From Opisthorchis felineus (taxonomy: Eukaryota > Platyhelminthes > Trematoda > Opisthorchiida > Opisthorchiidae), in assembly GCA_004794785.1 (NCBI GenBank), contig SJOL01004427.1, forward strand, positions 132,870-196,869: 64,000 bases of DNA, read 5' to 3'. Shown here piece after piece: positions 13,901 through 26,105 of this stretch (the first letter of the stretch is position 1; each line of letters begins with the position of its first letter). A program made the position numbers and the translations under genes. Under the pieces are notes generated by a model. It worked only from the letters and a program-made list of their open reading frames with translations. It made no database searches and was not told the DNA's origin.

Positions 13901-15740
13901 ACCTCATTGTCACCAAGATATTGCACTTCTAAAATGTACATAACGGACCATTTTTAGGACGACTACTTTAGGGGAATAAACATCCGGTTGCATTTTCATG
14001 ACCCACTGCTCTAGTTGTCTTACTCATTATGCTGGGCAAACTCCCATTCCCGATACTGCGATGCTGGTGCACCCATACGAGCTGGAGGATACGGATTCGA
14101 ATCTAAGGTCACTCGAACAGTTTGGTCGACATAAATAATGTTCGACTTCAGAATTGGAAAAATGCATTCGATCCGATAAGACGAGTGACCTAATAAGACC
14201 ATCCGGTTGTAGGTAAATGGCTAGGCTGTTTGTCTTATCTTTCAGTCAATCCCCACAAAGAAAGTAAATAAATACTGAAAATCGACTGTTAGTAGTACCT
14301 GAAGCTAATTTTATGAATGTGAGTAAATACTGGCAGGCCCAGCCACTTGGATCTTCTCGTTATGAGTAAACTCGGCGGGATCGGTCGTGTAGTCATCCGG
14401 CTAATAGTGGTGGACACGACACTAATTGTTAGAGTTCTCGTAAAACACCGGAATTTCACTCTAAAAGATATTTATTGCCATAAAGTTGTCCAGCGGTGGT
14501 TAGTCAGTGTCAAAAACATTGTGCTGTTCCAAAGCTGGTGGATATCTAGAGTTTTTTTAAAGCTTCTGATAAAACAAATCAATTAATCACTTCTCGACGG
14601 TGACGCAAACATTCGAAAAACGTTGGCTTTTGAAAGAGGGTTAAACTAATTAGCCTGAATGTGGAATAAGGTTGATTAACGAACGCCAAAATAGCTCACA
14701 CATAGCTTTTTCACTCGGTTGGCTTTTTAGCTGACCGACGATTTTGTGGACAGTTCAGGGACGCACTAGCCCCAGTTACAATGAATTTACGTCACAACCA
14801 ATAACTTGAAAAATGTAGCGAATAATCCCTCTGAATATCATCTAACTTCCAAGCCCGTAAAACTGAGAATGCATTCGAAAACCTGTAAGACGCTTTAATT
14901 AGCCAATGCTGTCAGCGGGACCATCCATGCCTGGGATTTGATTTGAACATCACAGTAACATACGAGTATTTCCGAAAGTAGAGTCACCAATTGTATTACG
15001 GTCGAAGATAATAATGAAAACTTGAATGACTTGGTTAAAAAGCCATGGAACTGTGTTTGACGTTTCCGAATGCTTTTACAGTTGTGTCGCACAAACACTA
15101 AGTACAGGAAAATTCAAATAAGCTTCTGATACATAAGGCAGCTAATCGATTCGCTGCATGCTTCCAAAAGTCGGTCAGTTGAAATTTAGGCAGTGATTTT
15201 ACATTAGGCTCACACTGCCCCAAATATTTTCGGAATGCTTCTATAACAGAATTAGCTGAACTCGGTTTCAGTCCCAATCGTAGGGAAAATTACTTGCGTT
15301 TACCATGAACAGCTGCACAAAATGAAGAACAAGACTCTGGAGTGTCACACAAAAAAGACGCAACATCTTTTTAGTTAGTATTGTAAAAACATATGTGCAA
15401 CGGAGTATAAAATAATTTTCGAACCTATCGGCATAACAAACTACTTACACGCAGACTGAAAATAAGGGTTCGGCTTGGGAAGTGTAAGGCATTTGCTCCC
15501 ATCCAAGGAACTGAACGTCGATCAAAAAGGAAAGATATTGCTGGATGATAACATTACGGACACTTGCAAAGCGCAATATGCGTCACACGGCTACTGAATA
15601 AACGACCAAGATAGTAGAGGAAACCCAAAAACCCAAAGAAAACATTGAGTTACTTGGGCAAAGTCACACGCAACGTCTGGCTTAGGTCGTCTTGACAACT
15701 AAGACGTGGCCACAGTGGTGTATTCGTCACAAAGTTAAGA
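11000..15740. other. Intron sequence, nothing recognised
   Basis: No frame resembles a known family and no repeat shared with the rest of the window was noticed. The same holds for 7022-8302, 8490-10754 and 16262-17104. Confidence 0.5.
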
Positions 15741-15767
15741 ACGTTTAACAAATGTATACTTGTCTCT

Positions 15768-16071
15768 GGTTTTGCGAGAGACTCACCTGGAACCCATCTG
15801 AATCTCTCGTTTGTGATGTTTCCAGGCAACTGAATGTGCTGCACCAGGCCGCCTCATGTTTCAGTTGCCCAAGAAGGGCGAAACCGGACGTGGGCTGTCG
15901 AAGAATTTTCAGCAACCTTCTGAGTAGTGCAGTACGACTATACATGTATCTCGATATTTTGAATATCGTAGCAACTGAAACATGAGGCGGCCTGGTGCAG
16001 CACATTCAGTTGCCTGGAAACATCACAAACGAGAGATTCAGCTGGGTTCCAGGTGAGTCTCTCGCAAAACC
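15768..16071. repeat. Near-perfect inverted repeat, 101-bp arms, 102-bp spacer
   Basis: The arms 15768-15868 and 15971-16071 are reverse complements that differ at one position by eye (CCATCTG against CCAGCTG). The spacer contains a stem II, GAAAC and tail fragment of the hammerhead. The single-stranded form could make a very long hairpin. Confidence 0.9.
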
Positions 16072-16153
16072 AAATTTGTTTGCAAATGAGTGTATTTTGC
16101 TAATTCCGTGCAACTTGGTTTCAAGTAGAACATAAGGTTGACGAAAACTCGGG

Positions 16154-16206
16154 GACTGCGCCTACCTGATGAGCCCCAAGAAGGGCGAAACCGGCCGTGG
16201 GCTGTC
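16154..16206 (+). ncRNA. Type I hammerhead ribozyme motif, cleavage site mutated
   Basis: The core CTGATGA (16166-16172) is followed by stem II GCCC/GGGC with loop CAAGAA and by GAAAC (16187-16191). Stem I pairs GCCTAC (16160-16165) with GTGGGC (16197-16202), and past a small internal loop GAC (16154-16156) with GTC (16204-16206). Stem III should be the palindrome ACCGGT, but here it reads ACCGGC, changing the GTC before the cleavage site to GCC. A weak outer pairing joins ATAAGGTTG upstream with CAACCTTAT downstream. The fold is convincing; self-cleavage is unlikely. Confidence 0.7.
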
Positions 16207-17104
16207 GAAGAATTTTCAACAACCTTATGAGTAGTGCATTACGAATATACTTGTCTCTGTTGTGGCGACGGTGAAGACTAAACGGACGTCAAATTAGTGG
16301 TTAAAATGTGTTCACCGTCAGAAATGTAAGAAATCCAGTTTAAGGCTCAGGCTTTCGCAAATTTACTAGAAAACTGGCAACCGGTTTAACCGTACTCTGG
16401 CAGAGCTATCAATAGTGAAGATAGAAATAGAACCACTGAAGTGTATAGATTAGATTCAACTATACATGCGCTAATAAGATGGTAGTGTTTGTAGCGCACC
16501 AGCGCTAAAAAAATAGAAGAAACGTCACGCGCCCTTAGCTTACTCTGTCGGAGCCACCATTTAACTGATAAAGCAGGGACCAACAACGCTCTTGTCCATT
16601 AGGAAAGCTTAGTAACCAAGGCCCCAGATGCAGTGACAAAAATCCCGGTTAGGCATGAACCCGCCTGGATGAACCAATATCAGACAATTTCACAGCTTTC
16701 ACTTTATACAGACCGTATGTCGCTTTTCCAAGCCAGATAATTATGTACAACGAACATATTGAAAGGCCTAACACTGATTCACATGGACACTGGTAAAACC
16801 GTTGCCCTGAATGGCTTATACTTTATAGCGGAACGATTTCTTAAACCAAGGTGAAACTAACTGCGAGAAATAAATGCCTTTTCTTGGACTTTTTATACAA
16901 AAAGGACGGTGGTACTGGCGTCATGACGAATGTCATGAAGCTTTCCGGCAGCTCTATGGCCTTCGTCATGAATTCCAGATTGTGTCCCGTTAATCGAGTC
17001 ATTTGCGGATTTTTAAGAAAGACGCTTTCGCATTAATGTTTGGTCATCTCGGAAATTCAGCTGGAAATCCTCCTGAAAATGTCAGGATACCTTGATACGA
17101 ATAA

Positions 17105-17320
17105 CGTGGGAAGGAGGAGTGGTGCTATGTCCTGTCTGAGTGCGAGTTCACCACACTGCTCATCAGCTGCTGATGGCCAAACGGCCAAGTGTTCAAATCA
17201 CTAACTGAAGGGTCGCTGGCTCGAAACTCTGAGGATTTTCTTGATACGCAAACTGCTGATGATTATCAGTAAGAATGAATCAACTGTACAGCGCTTGTCG
17301 GATTTTCTCCTGGCTTCATT
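17105..17320 (+). mobile_element. SINE family B (tRNA-derived)
   Basis: This is a diverged copy with head GTGGTGCTATGTCCTGTCT, an A-box-like GATGGCCAAACGGCCAAG, a B-box-like GCTGGCTCGAAACTC and body GATTATCAGTAAGAATGAA. It matches copies at 46.7, 48.5 and 52.6 kb block by block. Confidence 0.55.
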
Positions 17321-19649
17321 GCGGGACGAAATCTCCAACGAACAGACCACTTTTACACACATTACGCATCAAAATAATGCGGCAAAAATTCGAAGACGCG
17401 AGCACTCAAAGTGATTTCTGGCTAAAAATACTCAGCTAATATCAGCCTAAATATAGCCAAGTGCCTCGCCGTAATAAGCTGAAAATACACGTCCATCCCC
17501 GGAAAAATTTAAACAGTTTCACCCAAAATCCGATAACATCGACAGAAACAGGTTTCTTCCATTTACCAACGTTCACAGTTGGTGTTAGTGGACAAATGAC
17601 TCGAGTATCAATTAGCCTGGTCAATGATACCCAATTGTTTGATAACTCTTAGCTGAACTGGTGATATGCTTACATCACATTCTCCCGAAATGATGCTAAC
17701 CTATTAGGTAAGCAATACCCGCGGACCGAGTGTGGTTACAATTGCATGCAAACATAGTCCGGCAGGCTGAATATGTACGTAGACTTCAGGGAATGGAAAA
17801 GGCGGATTAAGCCTCTTTAGCCCAAATAACGATAGAAACCAACGTACCAGACCACTGAAAATGGCGAAATTGGAGTCCGTCAGATAAATTAAGTGAAATA
17901 AAGGAGCTTGAGCTGAAACTTACGGCCTACATTTGAAAATCAAGTAGGTGATGAGAGAAGCCAAAGGCTTGGTGTAGTATGTGACCGACCCAAAGCGAGA
18001 TCAACTCAAATTTTCGATTTCTTGACATTCACAAACATTTTATTTTGGTTTAAATCAGCTGTTGAAGTAGTAGGGCAATCAACTGACTACTGGTGAACAG
18101 TTGATATTTTAGTTGGTTAGGACAAACATTATAGCCACCACTCTAGCTAATGGCGATGTTGCGGAATATAAGTGACTCGGGTGCGCTGATCTGCAGTTGG
18201 CCTGTTCGCCAAGCTAGGCAGTTGGATTACAAGGGTTTCATCAGCAGTCAAGGTGACATTGTCTGTGCGGAGCTAAGTGGATGATGAAAAGTTTGCAATC
18301 CGACTGCCAGTCTCGACAAACGGGCTAACAATTGTAGTTAATATTTACTGGTTGGCGGCACAGAGACCTATGGGAAAAGCCCAATGCCTTCAACACAAAG
18401 GTCAAGTGTCTATTCTCTTAACACCCAAAGTATCACTTGCCTGGGTTCCTCGAAATCCGCCTACATTTCCACAACGCATCCTACGGTTTCTGGGGTGTAA
18501 ACTGGTTGGTTACGAGTAAACGAATTCAAAAAGGAGAGAAAATAAGTGTACCTCGGGATCCCAGGTGTCTGTACAAAAGAGTATTCTTTGCACGCATTTT
18601 CACTTACACACGTATTGGTCTTCTGTTTTCAGGTGACTGTATGAATGTGTTTGAGACATGTATGTTATCACGCGTTGTACAGTTGGGCACAGATCTACTA
18701 GGACAACTTGAAGAGTACGGTTCTGGGTGTGACAAATAACAACTATGGAGATGAAGAGGAGTGACCCCATCAAAAATTTATCATCGCGGTAACAACCTCG
18801 CCCCCTTCAAGGTATGATGTTAACTAAACTCAGATGTTTTGGAAAACGCGGTCCGCGTGGAAGGAGAAAATACTGCTAAGTTACACCAAAGGTAGTCTGC
18901 TGATGACAAGGAGACATTTTCAGTTGGGATACCTCGCATATTGAGGAAATTTTAGCCGGTTCTATGTGTTACAAAACTATATTGAAGGAATAGCCGAGCG
19001 CCGAAGCTTTCTTGAATCAGAGGGCTATGAACCCAAGATATCATCCCGATGTAATTGACTCGAAGGAGCGAGAAGATATATGAATTCTCCCACCTTTAAC
19101 TGCAACCGATGTCTTCCTCATTGAATCAAGGAAATAATTTCTGTAACTTAGATAATGAACATCGTTCCAGTTGACGCCGCAGTTAGGCATGGATCACCTA
19201 TTTGTTATGAGGAAATTTCTATACCGAATCGCACGTGAAGTTGATTTACTGAGCGGCCAAAAGTGACCCAGCCAATGCAACTTAACTACACTATCCTAAG
19301 AAGACCGAATTTTCCACTAAACACAACCCCAAGACTTTCTCTGCAAAGTAACTATGGAAAAAGACCCCGCAGGTAATATCTTTGAGGTTTATACAGCGTA
19401 TTGATCAAGACAACCTACTTAGGAAGATACGAGGATAAGAAGATCCAAAAAGTATACAGTTCAGAAGGAGTTCAACGTTGAATTTATTTCAGTCTAAACC
19501 TACTGATTGCAAGGAAACGCAAAGCTTGCCAAGGGGTCTATCCCACTCAACCGCGTCAAAATAAACATCACCATTTAGGGCATGCTTCGACAATGTGTCG
19601 AAATATTGGTAGCTCGGGTGAGTTTACGAGAAGAATCATCAGTGCGCGA

Positions 19650-19745
19650 GACATCATCGCCGCACACTAATAGTGTCTCCTGGAATGATGACGGAACGTT
19701 TGCAAGTCAATTGCCAAGCTCGCCGAACAGATCGATAGCCACGTG
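19650..19745 (+). repeat. Short relic related to 22.8 kb segment
   Basis: ATGATGACGGAACGTTTGC and GCCAAGCTCGCCGAACAGAT align with the 22.8 kb blocks at roughly two-thirds identity by eye. Confidence 0.25.
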
Positions 19746-21164
19746 ATCAACGACCAACGGGCTTAAACATAATTATCCGACGAAACAACTTCCCCGGATT
19801 CGCTTTATACGATTTCCATTAAGATATTCCGTTCAAAGGTTTGAAACGCTAAAAAAAGAGGTTTGGGGTAATTTCTATTAAGGAAACCTCCCATTTATGA
19901 CCGAGGAAGGATGGCTTCCCCTCAAGTTTATAAATTCCATCTCGCATCAATTTATCACGCAATAGAGGGAGGATAATTTCATAGTACTGGTTCAGCGATT
20001 AAAATTTATCACACTACACAGACACGTAATAAGTTTATCACACAGGCTGATAGAACAGCTGAGTGCGGTGGCGCAGTTTAAGCTCAAAAGTGTGAAAAAG
20101 ATAATAGGGAGCGATTGAGCAGGCCTGAATTGGTCCCGATCGTCACGTCTTCGGTGTTAATTAAGCCGTGACATTGCGCGCGAGACGGGAGGTGGCGAAA
20201 ATCTCCAATCTGGTGGTTCGTTTGGGGGTTTTGATGACAAAAACGGACAAACGCCCTGAATTAGTTAACCGATATGCGTTTGTGTTGTGAAACGAGCGAA
20301 CAGTAAAAAAGTACTTAACTGCGCATATGCCTACAAAAGAATCAACCGGTTTTTAGCAGCACAGCTTCTGCAAAGCAAGAGGTGCGCAAATTAAAGCACC
20401 CAAGTGAAGAGCTGTTGTACGTTCAATCTCCGACCGCAAGGATTTATGCAAAATAATACATTATTGTGGTGCTATATTTGCATACTGCCTAATCACTCTG
20501 ACCCTTAAACCGTCCAACCAAACAATTCAAAAACTTGAATACTGGCTGGTCCACTGGACCTCCCGTTCTTCAACTGGAGACACCAGCCTACAAAATTCCC
20601 TGCATGGAACAAATGTAGCGTGAGAGACTCCGCAGTTATTTCAAGCAAGACACTAAGCGATAAGACTAACCTCCCAAAGCGCGGCTAAATAAGCCCAACT
20701 CTGTACGAACGTGATGCCGCGCACAATCTATATAAGTGCAAAAAGATCGAAACAATAGAACTGGAAACTAAAGATATAGGGACTGCACCACGCCGAAATA
20801 CTTCCTCACCTTTATGCACTTATCACTCCCACTGATCCTTCCCCAATTGAATTCAGAAGGTTGTTGGCGTTCACTGAGAATTAATTAATCAATTACTTAA
20901 TTCCACGGAATCCCTTTTGTTTAAGGAACACGCTCAAAACCAAAAAAAATTTCTGGATTTTTGCTTTTTAGACCATTCCAGATAAGGATTCTAACAAACA
21001 CGTGTGGGTGTGGGTACAGAAGCACTACGCGGCTTTTGGAGTTTTGCAATATATATCAACAGTGGTACGACTCAGTCAAACTGTTGGTCAGCTATCTCTG
21101 CCTAGAAGTTATGTTTTACATCTTCTCAACCGAAAAGGGCAGGGTGCGTGTCTACCAAAACGTT

Positions 21165-21260
21165 TATCGGATATGCACTGCGGATGAGCTTCAACAAGTT
21201 TGGGGCAGCTCTGCAGCATTTCTCAGCTTTTCGGCACACGTGGACCTCAATTGCTTAATA
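21165..21260 (+). mobile_element. SINE family B, body fragment
   Basis: TGCACTGCGGATGAG, CAGCTCTGCAGCATTTCTC and AGCTTTTCGGCAC follow the body of family B in order. Neither the tRNA-like head nor the promoter boxes are present. Confidence 0.35.
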
Positions 21261-21439
21261 AAGTACATATTCACGACTCCAAAAGGCTTCCCGTTGTTTG
21301 CAAGCTCCGAGTAACTAGTCCACTTAGGAGAAATATCTTACGAGCCTTCCATATAGAAATTCGTCGCTCTAGAGGCCAGTCTACGCCAGGCTTTGTGAGA
21401 TGAACTGTGCAGATGGTGGCGGTATATCCCGCTTACGTG

Positions 21440-21600
21440 CCTAGTAGCACTGCAGCCGCCAGTATTGTCATATTGTTCGAGTTTCAATCGTGGGAGTTGT
21501 GTGACTGTACTTTGCAAGATAGGGAGTGCTAGTAATTCCCAACAAGAATGACATCCCGGTGAAGTGCTTCTCAGTTTATCAGGTAAAATGACTCAACAGG
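21440..21600 (+). mobile_element. SINE family B, 3' fragment
   Basis: The match begins at a B-box relic (GAGTTTCAATCGTGGGAG) and continues with AATTCCCAACAAGAATGA and GTGCTTCTCAGTTTATCAGG, which is the family B body. Confidence 0.4.
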
Positions 21601-22559
21601 AAATACAGAAAGGGATTTTACGCAAAACGTGTTGCTTGCCCACAGTGTTCTGAAACGTCTAGTGACAAGGCGCGACCTTCTCTCTGGATGACACTTGGAG
21701 CCTTCCTTACGTTTGGGAACTTGAGGAGAAATCAGCTGACGACTAACTTGTATGAAACATCAATAAGTGTGCAAAAATACATAATCAAAAGGCGAAAATA
21801 AATTATGCAAAAATCAGACAAAGCAAGGATCATTCGCGGATTGAAGCGGTAATAATGTGAGACTCAGATAGCTAACCCATTAGTTGGCTAACGAGGGATT
21901 TTTTGCAGACTTTTGAACAGTTTCATCTCACAGTACAGTAGGATTCATTTTATTTCCCATTTAATATACGCCAATAACTCAAGCTATTTGGTGCGCACTA
22001 TTTTTTCCAAACAGACTCACCAAAAGGCAGTGTCGAACACGTTTGGCTGTCAATGCATTTCATCAGCCCGCTTTGACATTACGAACAAAGGACAGACTAA
22101 GTTTGAACCCCATCAATTTCATCATTTGTGCTCAGCTTTGTTACGTAGCTGTTTTTTATTCACCGTCTCTAATAATGAACCACATGTGAAATGCATTCGT
22201 TATAAAATAGAAAGACAACGTTGTTTCACATGGCATCCCAAATTCCAGCTGGTGACCGCTTTGGCATTTTATGTGTTTCGTGGGCATCATCACGACTAGC
22301 TTGCAATCGGTGCGCGATGGATTCCCTGATAAGTTTGATGTTCCAGAATCAGGACATTCTACTCATGGGAGATTTATTAGCAGTCTGTAGACCCAGGAGG
22401 AATGACAACAAAACATTTGTTGAGTCATCCTCGGCCATCAAACCAATGCATTGCTCCCTTCCCAATCCCCCCACTTGACAGTCCACAGACAGTGTTGTAT
22501 TTGCGCACCAATTCATCAACTCCCGCCTCCACTGCGCAGCTACATACTCCACCTCCCCA

Positions 22560-22900
22560 AATCATCAGTGAACGAAACTGTGGCAGCTACAACCACTGTA
22601 CGATAAGTACGCGGTTCTTACAGCTGACTATGATGATGACCAAAAAACGGGACCCACTGTGGAGGCAGACGAACAAAGGTCAAGGCGGGGGACCGGACAG
22701 GTCAAGCCTCAAGGTTGCCAGGACACCCACCTGTAAGAAGACGGGCTAACCAACAGGCCTGGGTGAGTTGACTGTAAATCAATTCACGCAGGCGCAACGA
22801 CCACGCACATCCACTCACAAAGCACTGATGATGTCACCGCAACTGGTTATGAAGCGTTCTCACCAAAATTGACCAGCTCAGCGAATAAAGCAACGACTAT
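22560..22900 (+). repeat. GC-rich retroelement-like segment
   Basis: A segment with few A/T runs holds GATGATGTCACCGCAACTGG, TGAAGCGTTCTC and GACCAGCTCAGCGAATAAAG. The last blocks recur in diverged form at 19694-19740. They resemble the CTGACGAAGC...GCGAAACGTT arrangement near the end of the Penelope-like copies, but the relation is uncertain. Confidence 0.3.
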
Positions 22901-23611
22901 TTGTTGACTAAGTTTTATCGGAGGTGTTTACCTCAGTCACACTGCATAAATGATAGGGTAACCAGCTTTCTGCGTTGAGTGACTATGTTTGGAGTTACGT
23001 TGAGATAATTTGGGAACATGACTGTAATAACAAGTTATGCACGCTAGAGCCTGTACATTCGAATTTCCCGCACTGTGTGCTAAAATAGCAAGTGTTTGCT
23101 TTAGTTTCAGTCAATAACCAGTGAGCCTTAGATATAGAATAAGAAATGGTCCCAAGTGGAAACCTTGAGTATAGGAATGATAGAAGTTCCATAGAATCTT
23201 GTAGAGAGTCGGTGAAGTAGATTAAACTCTTCAGATTAGGGTGGGTTACTTTAGTCCTCTTTACCATGGACCATCCACCTCTTACTCGTAACCTGAGTTT
23301 CTTTTTCCATGTCAAAAATGATCACTTGAGTCAGAGTCATGTTCCGCAACGTGCGCATTCCCATTCCACAGCTGGGCTTGAAAATGCTTCTTAAACACTT
23401 TAGGGGAAACTTCGGTTTAGAAATCGGGCTCCTAAACCGTGGTTTTGTGCTCAAATGCGTCCAATTACTAAACTTATTTAGCTTGGAGAACCCGTCAAAA
23501 CTAGCTCAATTGATCATGCTTTAAGCCACTTGGAAAGAGTCACGGCCTATGTGAGTGATTGGATGATACGCCAAATGCTGAGTTGTAAGTGGGAGAACTA
23601 ATCAAACAGGT

Positions 23612-24775
23612 AGGCATATTTTTCGGAAACGTTTGGTAACAATCGGTAGGTTTATTGCTGGGCAACGTTTCGCTTTTGACAAAAGCTTCGTCAGGCCAAG
23701 TGACCAGGTTACGAGGTTGGTCGAGATTTAAGGCGGAAGGAGAACCAATCAGCTAAGTCAAGCTAATCTGTGTTAGGTGTCGGCCTAGGGATTTTGTATG
23801 CTAGGGTGGGTCACCAAGTGTTAAGTTGATGAGGAAACCAACATGGATTTGGGTCGAGCTTAGGGTCTAGTGCTTCTGGTTCACGTGATGAACGTCGTTT
23901 GCACTTTTCGTTCGTCTGCGTGGATGAGCTAGTGCTACGATTGTTGCGTAAGGAAGAGGGATTCTGTGACCTTTGGTTGGGTTGGGATTTCCACCCCCTG
24001 TCTTTGCTAATGCTTCTACGCGCATTGACAACCATACAGTCACGTGTCAACTCGGTTTATCTAAGACCGCTCTCCATACGCTCGCCAGTTCCACACCCTC
24101 GATTCTATTCACGCTATGATGCTTGGTAATTTCCACCGCCTCGGCTATCAGCCGTTGTGGTGTGAATCGCAGTCCCCGTCTTGAGACTTCTACATTCTCC
24201 AGACCTATTCTATGCCCTGTGTCTAAGGCATGTACCGCCATCGCTGAGTCTTTGACCAGCGTTTGGTATTCTTCCGCATTTCTTGGTGGTTTGTTTATCC
24301 TCCTTTTATGCTCACCAATTCTGGTGTGCAATTCCCTGGCAGTTTGTCCTATGTAAACCTTAGTGCAATCGTTGCAATTAATTTTATACACACAGTCCCT
24401 AGTCCTTTCAACCGGGAGGGGATCTTTCAATTGCACCAAAACTGAGCGTAGCATTTCTCCCTTCCGGAAAGCTACTCTAATGCTGGCTAAGTTCAGCATT
24501 CTTCGAATAACCTCCGATGTTCCTGCTTTATATGGAATGACTGCTGTGCCAATCCATTCCTTACTGGGTCTAGATACCGGAGCCAATATCCTTCTTAATT
24601 GCCGCCTAATCAAACTCACTGGGTATCCAATTTCTTGAAGTCTGTTGGCAATCTCGATTTGAGCTGCTGTTCGGTAGGCATATTCATTGCAGCTTATCAT
24701 AAAGTGTATTGTCCTGGAAAATGGGTCTGACGAGTGCCGGTATATGCAGCACAACATTTGCCTGTTGTCCCACTT
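23612..24775 (-). mobile_element. Penelope-like retroelement, 5'-truncated
   Basis: The minus-strand insertion keeps the C-terminal GIY-YIG endonuclease ORF and about 430 bp of 3' sequence. The latter includes a TTCCGCCTTAAATCTCGACC stretch, CCTGACGAAGCTTTTGTC, GCGAAACGTTGCCCAGCAAT and an AATAAA signal (23651-23656 as TTTATT). The same 3' sequence closes the copy at 36805-37614. The reverse-transcriptase part is absent. Confidence 0.8.
24047..24757 (-). CDS. GIY-YIG endonuclease domain of a Penelope-like element (partial)
   Basis: This is a 236-codon open frame, and its first Met is not the true start because the frame is open a little further upstream. It encodes the end of the RT-to-endonuclease linker and a GIY-YIG nuclease. 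Around residues 120-155 it reads RTRDCVYKINCNDCTKVYIG then QTARELHTRIGEHKRRIN. The CVYKINC piece stands in the GIY position, YIG is exact, and the Cys pair and downstream Arg are typical. Later come DSAMAVHALDTGHRIG (catalytic-region His) and EAVEITKHHSVNR. In this superfamily the nuclease nicks target DNA during retrotransposition. The stop TGA after VLDKPS aligns with TTA in the sister copy near 37188, so it may be a mutation or a real end. The frame is intact but 5'-truncated, so it is unlikely to be functional. Confidence 0.8.
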   Translation of the reverse strand: MLCCIYRHSSDPFSRTIHFMISCNEYAYRTAAQIEIANRLQEIGYPVSLIRRQLRRILAPVSRPSKEWIGTAVIPYKAGTSEVIRRMLNLASIRVAFRKGEMLRSVLVQLKDPLPVERTRDCVYKINCNDCTKVYIGQTARELHTRIGEHKRRINKPPRNAEEYQTLVKDSAMAVHALDTGHRIGLENVEVSRRGLRFTPQRLIAEAVEITKHHSVNRIEGVELASVWRAVLDKPS

Positions 24776-25924
24776 TAAAAGTAAGGATTTTTAAATCTTG
24801 TTTCCAAGTAAACGACCTAATATTTCTCTCGCATCACGTGAATGAAAGTAACACAAATTTGTTTTCCATTGATAATTTCTCCTGGACTGCAAAAAATAAT
24901 TGCACAATTTTTGAAAGTGTCAAACAGGACCAAGGACAGCTAGCTTAGCTTCAGTAACCCCTGGTAAGCGTAAAAAATTGGGGTGGGCTTCTCTGCAGCC
25001 GCTCAAACCCAAACTTAAGCGGAAGGACAAATGATGTTCTCTCACTAAAGAGACGAGGGAATAGTTACAGTCCCGAGAAAAAAATCAAAAGGCTTAATTC
25101 GCAAGGCGTCCGCCAGTATTTCCCATTCGTCCTTTTTCTCCTGATCTGTTGGCAAAACCTACTTACATTGTCGCATGACATTTTAGCAAAAACGTTAGGC
25201 TTTACTTTCGTTAGTGGCCGGAATACTAGCCAACACTTGGTTTTGTGGGGTGGCCATTAAGACAAATAAATGGAAAAACGACGCAAAAGGTAAAACGAAT
25301 GATGGTGACCTTAGGCTAGCCTTTCCAGAAAAATTCATTTCAACCATATAAACTGAAATAAATTCCCATGAAAAAGCAATTTAGGTAAGGAAGAAGAAAC
25401 TACTTTGAATGCATTCTTAAATGAATTCGGCAGACTGTGAAACACAACTGAGTTGGTCTACAACATGTCAGATGATGATATACCTATTGTATCATAATAA
25501 CAGAGTATAAGAGAACAGAACATAATGCGCCAGATAGTTCAGTATGACCTCAAGAAATAAAAATCAGTCCATCATCTGCTTAAATTGTCAAATCATCCGT
25601 GTTGATTTTGCTTCAAAGTCCTATTCTCTGATATGCCAAGACCCACTTGTTTCATAGGTTTGTGAAAGCACACTCTCTAACTGTACCACTACTTCATTCT
25701 TGAGAAAACACCAAAGCGGTAGCAGACTGCTATTATCTGACGCGTACAGGCAAGCGGATAGCATCACTTAACGCTTGAATGACCCTAAAACTTTCCATGT
25801 GAGCGGTTACTATCCGTTCTATTTGCAGAGTGGTCCAAAACCCAAAAGAATTTTCTTTCTCCCCTCATAACGGTCAGTTGATTCACAAACCGCCAGCTGA
25901 CAAAAGTGAAAATTCTGAAACTTT

Positions 25925-26105
25925 AATCAATTAGCTGTAACACCCTAGCTTTTTGCCACCCGAAGGAAGCACGAGGACTGAGATACCGCCAGGTTAGCTA
26001 TGTCTAGTCAAGGCCAGTCCAGATGAGAAGGTTGGGCTCGAAACACGGACCATCCGACCAGTAAGTTCGAGCTTTAGTCATTAGGCCATCCGGAACAATG
26101 GAAAT
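25925..26105 (-). mobile_element. SINE family A, diverged copy
   Basis: On the minus strand the B-box region (GGTCCGTGTTTCGAGCCC) and body (AACCTGGCGGTATCTCAG, CTCGTGCTTCCTTCGGGTGG, GGGTGTTACAGCT) match family A at 45.1 kb. The A box is decayed. Confidence 0.6.

Larger units (their letters stand above)
15745..16260 (+). repeat. Hammerhead repeat locus with 101-bp inverted arms
   Basis: The order is: arm forward (15768-15868), half a hammerhead lacking CTGATGA plus tail and centre (15869-15970), arm reversed (15971-16071), spacer R (16072-16153), hammerhead (16154-16206), tail. The sequence TATACTTGTCTCTG occurs near both outer ends (about 15755 and 16249), consistent with more than one repeat unit. 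This is the best preserved locus of the family. Confidence 0.75.
17321..23611. other. Intron sequence with scattered relics
   Basis: Apart from the SINE B fragments near 21.2 and 21.5 kb and the relics at 19.7 and 22.6-22.9 kb, nothing was recognised. A 117-codon frame at 20961-21314 contains the SINE fragment and is not a gene candidate. Confidence 0.45.

Noticed and set aside
18160..18250. Third arm of the fold-back element
   Set aside because: Only scattered similarity around GCGCTGATCTGCAG; alignment by eye was not convincing.
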